Shown here: one piece after another, positions 25,476-31,907 of the stretch
How positions within the stretch are numbered: the stretch's first letter is position 1
Layout of the letters: each line of letters starts with the position of its first letter
Source: CALJFL01 sp036961205
Lineage (GTDB): Bacteria > Pseudomonadota > Gammaproteobacteria > Pseudomonadales > Halieaceae
Direction: 5' to 3'
NCBI GenBank assembly: GCA_036961205.1
Contig: JBALVI010000005.1
Location: 124,001-188,000 of the forward strand
Length of the DNA stretch: 64,000 nt
Notes under the pieces: generated by a model
What the model saw: only the letters and a program-made list of their open reading frames with translations
Told to the model about the DNA's origin: nothing
Database searches by the model: none
Program-made: the position numbers and the translations under genes

Positions 25476-26531
25476 CTAAACAAGCTCTGCCAATTCGGCC
25501 AGTAAAACTTCGCACTGCTCATCCGTACCCACGGTAATACGCATAAATTCACTGATTCTTGGCTGCTGAAAATGGCGAACGATGACGCCCTTTGCCCGTA
25601 GCCCATCCACCAATTTTTGAGCGGCTTGCCTCGGGTGTCTTGCGAAGACGAAATTTGCCGCAGAAGGTAGAACCTCAAATCCCATCGCCGCGAGTGCCGC
25701 CGTCAGCGCATCCCGAGTGGCCACCACCTGGGCACAGGTGTCACGGAAATAGTCACCATCTTCGAAGGCGGCCACCGCAGCGCGCTGGGATACCAGACCC
25801 AGAGGGTACGAATTAAAGGAATTCTTCACCCGAGTCAGTCCCTCGATCAGATCTTTATGGCCCAGCGCAAAACCTACCCTAAGGCCAGCCAAAGCCCGGG
25901 ACTTGGACAGGGTCTGAATAACCAGGAGGTTATCGTAATCAGCGATGAGACTAACCGCACTCTCGCCACCGAAATCGACATAGGCTTCATCAATAATAAC
26001 AACACAATCCCGATTGGCATCCAACAGGCCTTTTATGGCATCGAGTTCGAGTGCAATGCCGGTTGGCGCATTAGGGTTAGGGATAATAATTCCGCCATTG
26101 TCCCCCGCGTAGTCGCCTCCGTTAACGCGAAAACTCTCATCCAGAGGAACCTGCCGAAAATGTATGCCATAGAGGTCACACCACACCGGATAAAAACTGT
26201 AGCTGATGTCCGGGAACAGAATGGGCGCAGTGTGCTTGAGCAAGCCCTGAAAAGCGTGTGCAAGTACCTCGTCCGAGCCATTGCCGACAAACACCTGCTC
26301 CGGCTTCAGGTCATAGTATGCCGCTATGGTCGAAGTCAGCGCGCTGGACTCCGGATCCGGATAGCGCCGCAATTGCTCACCCTCGACTGCACTCAGTGCA
26401 GCTAACGCCTTGGGGGAAGGTGGATAGGGAAACTCGTTGGTATTTAGCTTCACCAGACGATCATGCCGCGGTTGCTCACCCGGCGTATAGGGTGTTAACC
26501 CTCTCGCAATGTCACTCCAAAAACGACTCAT
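25476..26531 (-). CDS. hisC: Histidinol-phosphate aminotransferase
   Basis: A PLP-dependent aminotransferase acting in histidine synthesis, 351 aa. The PLP lysine is K210 in QTLSKSRALAGLRVG; LNTNEFPYPPSP, NGSDEVL, NPNAPTG and the DEAYVDF aspartate match HisC. It stands alone here rather than in a his operon, so a duplicate elsewhere or a broader aromatic aminotransferase role is possible. It starts 60 bp downstream of tRNA-Glu, with a terminator between. Confidence 0.9.
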   Translation of the reverse strand: MSRFWSDIARGLTPYTPGEQPRHDRLVKLNTNEFPYPPSPKALAALSAVEGEQLRRYPDPESSALTSTIAAYYDLKPEQVFVGNGSDEVLAHAFQGLLKHTAPILFPDISYSFYPVWCDLYGIHFRQVPLDESFRVNGGDYAGDNGGIIIPNPNAPTGIALELDAIKGLLDANRDCVVIIDEAYVDFGGESAVSLIADYDNLLVIQTLSKSRALAGLRVGFALGHKDLIEGLTRVKNSFNSYPLGLVSQRAAVAAFEDGDYFRDTCAQVVATRDALTAALAAMGFEVLPSAANFVFARHPRQAAQKLVDGLRAKGVIVRHFQQPRISEFMRITVGTDEQCEVLLAELAELV

Positions 26532-26554
26532 GACCTGACGCCCTGCTCTGTAGA

Positions 26555-26580
26555 CAAAAAAGCCCGGTAAAACCGGGCTT
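26555..26580 (-). terminator. Terminator after tRNA-Glu
   Basis: A 9-bp perfect stem AAGCCCGGT/ACCGGGCTT (26560-26568, 26572-26580) with loop AAA, followed on the minus strand by six T. It ends the tRNA transcript before hisC. Confidence 0.88.
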
Positions 26581-26591
26581 AATGAAAAAAA

Positions 26592-26667
26592 TGGCGTCCC
26601 CTAGGGGGTTCGAACCCCTGTTACCGCCGTGAAAGGGCAGTGTCCTGGACCACTAGACGAAGGGGAC
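26592..26667 (-). tRNA. tRNA-Glu (UUC)
   Basis: A 76-nt gene on the minus strand with encoded CCA. The acceptor stem GTCCCCT pairs with AGGGGAC, followed by discriminator G; the anticodon loop CTTTCAC carries TTC; the T-arm is CAGGGGTTCGAACCCCCTAG-like with GTTCGA. The anticodon stem has one G-U wobble (CTGCC with GGCGG). Sequence is otherwise almost identical to E. coli tRNA-Glu. No repeated copy of its 3' end was seen nearby, so no integrated element is indicated. Confidence 0.97.
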
Positions 26668-26704
26668 GCAGTGCTTGGCCTGATTGAGGCTGAAAAGCCG
26701 CGCC

Positions 26705-26732
26705 ATTGTACCCAACCGTTGTCTTGATGCAA
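26705..26732 (-). promoter_or_regulatory. Predicted promoter of tRNA-Glu
   Basis: On the minus strand TTGCAT (26727-26732), 16-bp spacer, TACAAT (26705-26710), then a GC-rich discriminator GGCGCGGC. Such discriminators are typical of stringently controlled stable-RNA promoters. Confidence 0.6.
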
Positions 26733-26785
26733 AGAGCGTAGACCAGACAATCTGTACGCGCGATGGTGACGAATTCTACCGGCCA

Positions 26786-26850
26786 CGAGCGGGAGAGTGT
26801 TTCTCAGTCGCTCCACGTGATTCGCTTGGTGAGAAACACTCTCCCGCTCG
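26786..26850. repeat. Long perfect hairpin A (21-bp stem, shared head)
   Basis: Arms 26786-26806 and 26830-26850 are perfect inverted repeats of 21 nt around a 23-nt loop. The stem tip and loop edges (TTCTCAGTCGCTCC on the left, ATTCGCTTGGTGAGAA on the right, with ACGTG between) recur in hairpin B in opposite orientation, while the outer 15 bp of the stem are unique. Confidence 0.95.
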
Positions 26851-26877
26851 CGTCCTGGACTGTTGCCAACCCGCTCA

Positions 26878-26948
26878 ATCGCAGTAGTCGGCAGAGCGCT
26901 TCAAAACAAGCTCTCCGCAATCTACCCGTCGAATCGGCATACTGCGAT
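26878..26948. repeat. Imperfect stem between hairpins A and B
   Basis: ATCGCAGTA (26878-26886) pairs perfectly with TACTGCGAT (26940-26948). Inside, GCAGAGCGCTT (26891-26901) pairs with AAGCTCTCCGC (26908-26918) at 9 of 11 positions. Together with A and B this makes three successive stems in 256 bp. Confidence 0.6.
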
Positions 26949-26952
26949 GGTA

Positions 26953-27041
26953 GGGGCCGGACGAGCATAGCCTTCTCACCAAGCGAATACGTTGGTCCGG
27001 CATTCCGGGAGCGACTGAGAAGGCTATGCTCGTCTGGCCCC
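26953..27041. repeat. Long hairpin B (26-bp stem, same head as A, inverted)
   Basis: Arms 26953-26978 and 27016-27041 pair at 25 of 26 positions (one G-T wobble at 26959/27035) around a 37-nt loop. Read on the minus strand its core is TTCTCAGTCGCTCC, 19 nt, ATTCGCTTGGTGAGAA: identical edges to hairpin A, with a longer centre. The outer 20 bp of the stem are unrelated to A. Confidence 0.95.
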
Positions 27042-27153
27042 GGCGCCTAAAACCCATCTCGGGCGAGTACCGATGTCGGGTCCGTGCAAAACACGGTTAT
27101 CGCAGCCAGCTACCCGGGTCCGTGGTGGTCTGCGATGAACCGTATTCCCCCCC

Positions 27154-28410
27154 TCAGTATTTGAATACTGTGTCGATCATGACACGATCATAATCCAGAG
27201 CGCCGCCCAACTCAGCCAGGTTCTTCTCTCCCGCCTCGTTGTTGAGGAACCAGGTCAAGCCAAGTTTCCACTGCTTGTTGACCGCGTAGGCGCCCGTAAT
27301 ACGGTGTCCCTTACCGTCCGTACCACCACCGGCAAAGTCGGAGTCACTCAACAGGCCCAACACCGCATCAGCTTCCAGATCCTGGTACTGATAGGCCAGT
27401 TGCCATGTGCCTTTCGCCTTGGCTTTACCAATCTTCGCGCCGACTATGTAGCCGGTATCGTAGTCGCTGGCATCCTGGTTTTGCACGTAGTTGGCAAATA
27501 TATTGAACGGCATGTCGAAAAAGTTAAGTCCGAGGTCTGCACCGACTTCTATCATTTCATAGTTGAATTCGTAGACGCCGTTGGCGGAGCTGTTGCCGAA
27601 GAAGTCATCGTCGAAATAGGGTTCATTACCCTTGGTGGGAAAGTCGTAGTACGCAAGCGATGCAGTAAGACTGGTGGTCTCCCCCAGGCTCAACTTGGTT
27701 CCACCCTGCACACCCCAGGCAAACTCGTCGTTGTCGCGCTTGCTATCGCTCTCCAGGAAGTTGCCTATGAACGTCGCAAAGAGACGGTCGCTGCCCCAAG
27801 CTGCGCTGAAGCCTTCTGGCCGCCAATCGCCGTCCCACAACAAGCCGCCTTTTTGAGGCTTGAATAGGGGGTTTGAGTATTTACCTGCGGTTACGCTGAG
27901 GTTTTCAGTTGCGTTCCATTTGGCATAGGCCAAATCAAGTCGCAAATCTTTGGTGTCGTTGCCGCCACCGAGAGTCTGGTTTGACGAAACAGGATCGTTG
28001 CCGCCCGATGCAACACCTAAGCCCACCTCGGTATTCTGTGGAAGACTGGCGACCAGTGCCGCCCTGGCCCGAATGCGATTACGTTCTCGCGTATCAGCTT
28101 GTTGCACGTCGATACGCTCATAGCGGTAACGGAAATCACCTTTCACTTTGATCCGTTCTGTCCAACTGCTGGCCTTCGCCGCGCCCTTGATTTCGGTCAT
28201 CTCAGTGCGCGCCAGTGCCAGCTCAGTTATCGTTCCGTCACTCAACGCTTTGAGTTGAGTGTTTTCCTGCTCAAGCGCGTTCAATCGATTTGCCAGTGAA
28301 GCAAAGTCTGCTTTCAAACGCTCGAACTCAGCATCACTCACCGCGGCATGTGCCAGGCTGCTACCCATCACTACCGCACCCGCAACCGCCAAAGCTAAAG
28401 TTTTTTTCAT
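27154..28410 (-). CDS. Outer-membrane porin, probably phosphate-regulated
   Basis: A 418-aa outer-membrane protein with a signal peptide (MKKTLALAVAGAVVMGSSLAHA, cut near 22) followed by a short coiled coil (about 29-58, FASLANRLNALEQENTQL) and alternating amphipathic beta strands to a terminal aromatic KY. The terminal Tyr is a BAM-type signature. It resembles the putative-porin family with an N-terminal coiled coil. Five Pho-type 7-mers sit just upstream and the gene follows pst-phoU, so uptake of phosphate or other anions under phosphate starvation is a reasonable inference; the substrate is not shown by sequence. A strong RBS (GGAGATTG) precedes the ATG. Confidence 0.85.
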   Translation of the reverse strand: MKKTLALAVAGAVVMGSSLAHAAVSDAEFERLKADFASLANRLNALEQENTQLKALSDGTITELALARTEMTEIKGAAKASSWTERIKVKGDFRYRYERIDVQQADTRERNRIRARAALVASLPQNTEVGLGVASGGNDPVSSNQTLGGGNDTKDLRLDLAYAKWNATENLSVTAGKYSNPLFKPQKGGLLWDGDWRPEGFSAAWGSDRLFATFIGNFLESDSKRDNDEFAWGVQGGTKLSLGETTSLTASLAYYDFPTKGNEPYFDDDFFGNSSANGVYEFNYEMIEVGADLGLNFFDMPFNIFANYVQNQDASDYDTGYIVGAKIGKAKAKGTWQLAYQYQDLEADAVLGLLSDSDFAGGGTDGKGHRITGAYAVNKQWKLGLTWFLNNEAGEKNLAELGGALDYDRVMIDTVFKY

Positions 28411-28448
28411 GCTTCAATCTCCATTAATTGACCGCCCCACTCTACGTT

Positions 28449-28499
28449 GTGACAGTTTGGAGTCAATTTTATGGCGAAATTGTGACACTAATGTGACTA
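28449..28499 (-). promoter_or_regulatory. Five-unit Pho-box array upstream of the porin
   Basis: On the minus strand five 7-mers recur every 11 bp: TAGTCAC, GTGTCAC, TCGCCAT, TTGACTC, CTGTCAC, separated by the 4-nt spacers ATTA, AATT, AAAA and CAAA. Units 1-2 form a clear Pho box and unit 5 is a perfect half-site; 3 and 4 are weaker. A -10-like TAGAGT lies at 28439-28444, 16 bp after TTGACT. Confidence 0.8.
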
Positions 28500-28541
28500 T
28501 CGTAGATCTGGAAACGTTAATTTTTGTGTTTTTTGCAAGCT

Positions 28542-28574
28542 AAAAAAAAGTTCAGCGGCACCATGCCGCTGAAC
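28542..28574 (-). terminator. Terminator after phoU
   Basis: A 10-bp stem GTTCAGCGGC/GCCGCTGAAC (28550-28559, 28565-28574), followed on the minus strand by eight T. It closes the pst-phoU operon 28 bp after the phoU stop, just before the Pho array of the porin. Confidence 0.9.
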
Positions 28575-28601
28575 CTTGGGTACTGGGTACGAGTGAGCGC
28601 C

Positions 28602-29327
28602 TCAGCTTTGATCCCGGTCGATCTGGGCAATAAGTTCATCCCGTTTTACGTGCCGAACATCCAGGCCACGCACCAAATAGATAACCTGCTCCGCTATATT
28701 GCTGGCGTGGTCACCTACTCGCTCCAGGCTGCGCAACGCCCACATCTCATTGAGCACCATACCGATGGTCCGTGGATCTTCCATCATAAATGTCATCAGG
28801 CTACGCAGTGCCGAGGCATATTCCGAGTCGACTGTCTTGTCAGACATGACCACTTCCACCGCCATATCCACATCAAGCCTGGCGAAGGCGTCTAACGACT
28901 TGCGTAACATTGCCGATACGCTAACCGCTATGTGACGAATTTCCGTGTAATTGCTTGGGGATTCGCCAGCCTCACTGAGCCGTAGCGCCTGTCTCGCTAT
29001 CTTTGTGGCCTCGTCGCCAATACGCTCAAGGTCGGTGGTCAATTTGGCCACCGCAATCACCAATCGTAAGTCGCTTGCCGCCGGCTGCCTTCTCGCTAAT
29101 ATGCGCGCACATTCGTCGTCGATACTGATTTCCATATCATTGACCTCCTTGTCGCCTGCGATAACCAGCTCGGCCTCCCCGCTATCTCGCTTCAGGAGGG
29201 CCTCGACAGCCTGCGCCATCTGCTGCTCAACCTTGCCGCCCATTTCGAGCAGATTATTCTTAACCGCTTCGAGTTCGGCATTAAATTGCGCTGAAATATG
29301 CTGCTTGTAATCGTCCTGGTGTAGCAT
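28602..29327 (-). CDS. phoU: Phosphate signalling regulator PhoU
   Basis: A 241-residue all-helical protein of two three-helix bundles that couples the Pst transporter to PhoR and silences the Pho regulon when phosphate is plentiful. Metal-binding repeats are visible: EISIDDECARIL and LTTDLERIGDEATKIAR in the first half, RSLERVGDHASNIAEQVIYL in the second. It begins 12 bp after pstB and is the last gene of the pst operon. Confidence 0.96.
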   Translation of the reverse strand: MLHQDDYKQHISAQFNAELEAVKNNLLEMGGKVEQQMAQAVEALLKRDSGEAELVIAGDKEVNDMEISIDDECARILARRQPAASDLRLVIAVAKLTTDLERIGDEATKIARQALRLSEAGESPSNYTEIRHIAVSVSAMLRKSLDAFARLDVDMAVEVVMSDKTVDSEYASALRSLMTFMMEDPRTIGMVLNEMWALRSLERVGDHASNIAEQVIYLVRGLDVRHVKRDELIAQIDRDQS

Positions 29328-29339
29328 GGATTTACCTCT

Positions 29340-30164
29340 CTAGCCGTAACGCCCGGTGATGTAATCTTCAGTTTGTTTTTCAGTTGGATTAGTAAACAGT
29401 GTATCGGTGCTATCGAACTCAATGAGTTTACCCATATACATAAACGCCGTCATATCGGAAACCCGCGCGGCTTGCTGCATATTATGCGTAACAATCACAA
29501 TGGTGTACTTCGATTTAAGTTCGTAAATCAGCTCTTCAATTTTGAGCGTGGATATCGGATCCAGCGCAGAGGCCGGCTCGTCAAGTAGCAGGACCTCGGG
29601 TTCTACCGCGACAGTACGCGCGATCACCAAACGCTGCTGCTGGCCTCCAGAAAGCCCCAGTGCGCTGTGATCCAGGCGATCTTTTACCTCGTCCCATAAA
29701 GCGGCAGAACGCAGGGCCTTTTCGACGACCTCGTTCAATATGCGCTTTTTATTCATCCCCTGGATACGCAGGCCATAAGCCACATTCTCATAGATGGACT
29801 TGGGAAAAGGATTTGGCTTCTGGAAGACCATTCCTATGCGGCGGCGCAAACTAGCGACATCGACACTTTTGGCGTAGATATCATCCCCTTCCAATAGTAA
29901 CTTGCCACTCACTCGACAACCATCGACCAGATCATTCATTCGATTAAAGCAGCGTAGCAAGCTCGATTTACCGCAACCACTAGGCCCAATGAAAGCTGTA
30001 ACACGCTGTTTGGGGATTTCAAGATCAATGTTGAACAGAGCCTGGGAGTCCTGGTCGTAGTAGAGATTCAGATCCTGCACTCGCAGACTTGTCTCTGACG
30101 GAGCTAGCGCGTCCCCGAGAGGGGCCCGTTTCAGCGCCTGGATATCAATAGCATGTGTTTGCAT
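29340..30164 (-). CDS. pstB: Phosphate ABC transporter ATP-binding protein
   Basis: Powers phosphate import through PstC-PstA. Walker A GPSGCGKSS at 60-68, Q-loop MVFQKPNPFPKSIYENV, signature LSGGQQQRL, Walker B EVLLLDEPASALDP and the H-loop VIVTHNMQQAARVSD are intact. The 274 aa include about 25 extra N-terminal residues before the conserved core. It follows pstA by 33 bp. Confidence 0.97.
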   Translation of the reverse strand: MQTHAIDIQALKRAPLGDALAPSETSLRVQDLNLYYDQDSQALFNIDLEIPKQRVTAFIGPSGCGKSSLLRCFNRMNDLVDGCRVSGKLLLEGDDIYAKSVDVASLRRRIGMVFQKPNPFPKSIYENVAYGLRIQGMNKKRILNEVVEKALRSAALWDEVKDRLDHSALGLSGGQQQRLVIARTVAVEPEVLLLDEPASALDPISTLKIEELIYELKSKYTIVIVTHNMQQAARVSDMTAFMYMGKLIEFDSTDTLFTNPTEKQTEDYITGRYG

Positions 30165-30197
30165 AGGGTTGTTCTTCCCTTTTGGTTCAGTTGAAAA

Positions 30198-31907
30198 TTA
30201 ACTCTCAAGCGATTTGTAGCGCTCTCTGAGTCGATTACGTAAATTGACTGCCGCCAGATTAAGCAGCGCGATGATGATTACCAGCAGCAACGCCGTGGCA
30301 TAAACCAGTGGCCGAGCAGCTTCGACGTTCGGGCTTTGAAAACCAACGTCGTAAATATGAAAGCCCAAATGCATGAACTTCTGATCCAGGTGCACGTACG
30401 GATAGTTCGCATCCAGTGGCAGGCTTGGAGCCAACTTGACCACACCGACTAACATCAGTGGTGCCACCTCCCCCGCAGCACGCGCTACCGCCAGAATTAG
30501 CCCGGTCATCATCGCCGGACTGGCCATGGGCAGAACAACACGCCACAGGGTTTCCGCTCTGGTTGCGCCAAGGGCAAGACTGCCCTCGCGGACCATCTTA
30601 GGGATCCTGGCCAGCCCTTCTTCGGTCGCCACAATCACTACGGGCAAGGTCAGTAGGGCTAATGTCAGCGACGCCCACATCAGGCCGGGTGTACCAAAGG
30701 TTGGACTGGGCAAGGCGGCAGGAAAAAATAGCTGGTCCAGCTCTCCGCCAAGAAAATACACGAAGAAACCCAAACCGAAAACGCCATAGACAATCGACGG
30801 CACGCCGGCTAGGTTGTTTACTGCAATTCGAATAACCCGGGTTACAAATCCCTGGCGCGCATATTCACGCAAGTACACCGCGGCTACAACTCCGAAAGGC
30901 GTTACCATAATCGCCATCAGAACAACCATCATCACAGTGCCGAAAATGGCAGGAAAGACGCCACCTTCCGTGTTCGCTTCACGAGGCTCCGCAGACAGAA
31001 ACTCCCAGAGCTTTTCAAAGTACATAAGCACTTTGCCCATCACGCTAAGTGCGTTGGGCTGAAAAGCCCTGACCACTTTGGCAATTGGCAGTTCGACAAT
31101 CCTGCCGTCAACCAATTCGGCGGTATAGTTATGCCGGTCAATACTGTCATACAAGCGGTAGAGCTGTTCCTGCAATACACTGTACTGAGCGTCTAGCTCC
31201 TCGCGCTCACTGGCAAGTTTTAACTGCTGCTGCGCGGTAAGGGCATCCTCCAGCTCCAGGGTGCGCTCACGCAGGCGCAAACGTTCAAGATCGTGATTGA
31301 TATAGCCTATCGTAACCCGCTCGATGTAATGTATTTCCTCGCGCACCGCAACACTGTCCGCGATCAGGTCACTGAAGGCTTGCCATCGCTGATCGGGGCT
31401 GGACTGTTCGTCGGCAATGGTTTCTCCATCGCGGCTAACAGAGCGCAGGTAGCCGTAGAAATTACCCCACTCAAGACGCTCGATAACAGTGACATCATTG
31501 GGCCAGGCCTTGTCACCCATTTGTTCGTCGATCAACCAGACAAAATCGCTATCGAAAGAGTCGCGATTACCCTGCTTCATCAGGGTGCGACCATAAAACG
31601 GGCCCGAGCCCTTCAGTTCAAAGCCGGCCTCCCTTAGTTGCTGACCGCCGACTTCGAGTTCCTCGACAACCTCGCCCATCACCGACCGCTCTGAGCCCTG
31701 ATAGGAAATCGTGGTTACCAGTACGTCCTTGGGCCAGAAATGACTGAAGCCACGAACTGCTAGCAGCAGGATTAATCCAGTAACAGCAATAACGCTCAAT
31801 GCGACCGCCGCACCATTCAGCCAGATCATCGGCTCGCCACTTTTGAACCAGGCAACAAGACCGGGGTTGCCGGTGCTGTGAATTGTTGGTTTTTTGGGAC
31901 TAGTCAT
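30198..31907 (-). CDS. pstA: Phosphate ABC transporter permease PstA, extended form
   Basis: A 569-aa permease, roughly twice the E. coli length. After the first membrane helix (about 29-53) an insert of about 250 residues faces the periplasm by prediction; it includes a coiled coil near 215-260 (LEDALTAQQQLKLASERE). The conserved permease domain follows from about 310, with the EAA loop region AVARAAGEVAPLMLVG. Its start overlaps the pstC stop by 1 bp. Extended PstA/PstC pairs are known in Pseudomonas. Confidence 0.93.
   Translation of the reverse strand: MTSPKKPTIHSTGNPGLVAWFKSGEPMIWLNGAAVALSVIAVTGLILLLAVRGFSHFWPKDVLVTTISYQGSERSVMGEVVEELEVGGQQLREAGFELKGSGPFYGRTLMKQGNRDSFDSDFVWLIDEQMGDKAWPNDVTVIERLEWGNFYGYLRSVSRDGETIADEQSSPDQRWQAFSDLIADSVAVREEIHYIERVTIGYINHDLERLRLRERTLELEDALTAQQQLKLASEREELDAQYSVLQEQLYRLYDSIDRHNYTAELVDGRIVELPIAKVVRAFQPNALSVMGKVLMYFEKLWEFLSAEPREANTEGGVFPAIFGTVMMVVLMAIMVTPFGVVAAVYLREYARQGFVTRVIRIAVNNLAGVPSIVYGVFGLGFFVYFLGGELDQLFFPAALPSPTFGTPGLMWASLTLALLTLPVVIVATEEGLARIPKMVREGSLALGATRAETLWRVVLPMASPAMMTGLILAVARAAGEVAPLMLVGVVKLAPSLPLDANYPYVHLDQKFMHLGFHIYDVGFQSPNVEAARPLVYATALLLVIIIALLNLAAVNLRNRLRERYKSLES

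Larger units (their letters stand above)
26668..27153. other. Gene-free stretch between tRNA-Glu and the porin gene
   Basis: 486 bp with no credible coding frame. From the tRNA side it holds the tRNA promoter (26705-26732), hairpin A (26786-26850), an imperfect middle stem (26878-26948), hairpin B (26953-27041) and two small stems: CCGTG/CACGG at 27082-27096 and ATCGCAG/CTGCGAT at 27099-27136. The porin stop is at 27154, so some of these stems lie in its 3' untranslated region. Confidence 0.8.

Noticed and set aside
26592..26667. tRNA-Glu as an attachment site of an integrated element
   Set aside because: No integrase, no second copy of the tRNA 3' end and no foreign genes nearby; the inverted repeats lie on the 5' side of the tRNA.
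26786..27041. CRISPR or integron attC interpretation of the twin hairpins
   Set aside because: There are only two copies in opposite orientation, no regular spacers, no cas or integrase gene, and the shared part is the loop edge rather than conserved outer ends as in attC.
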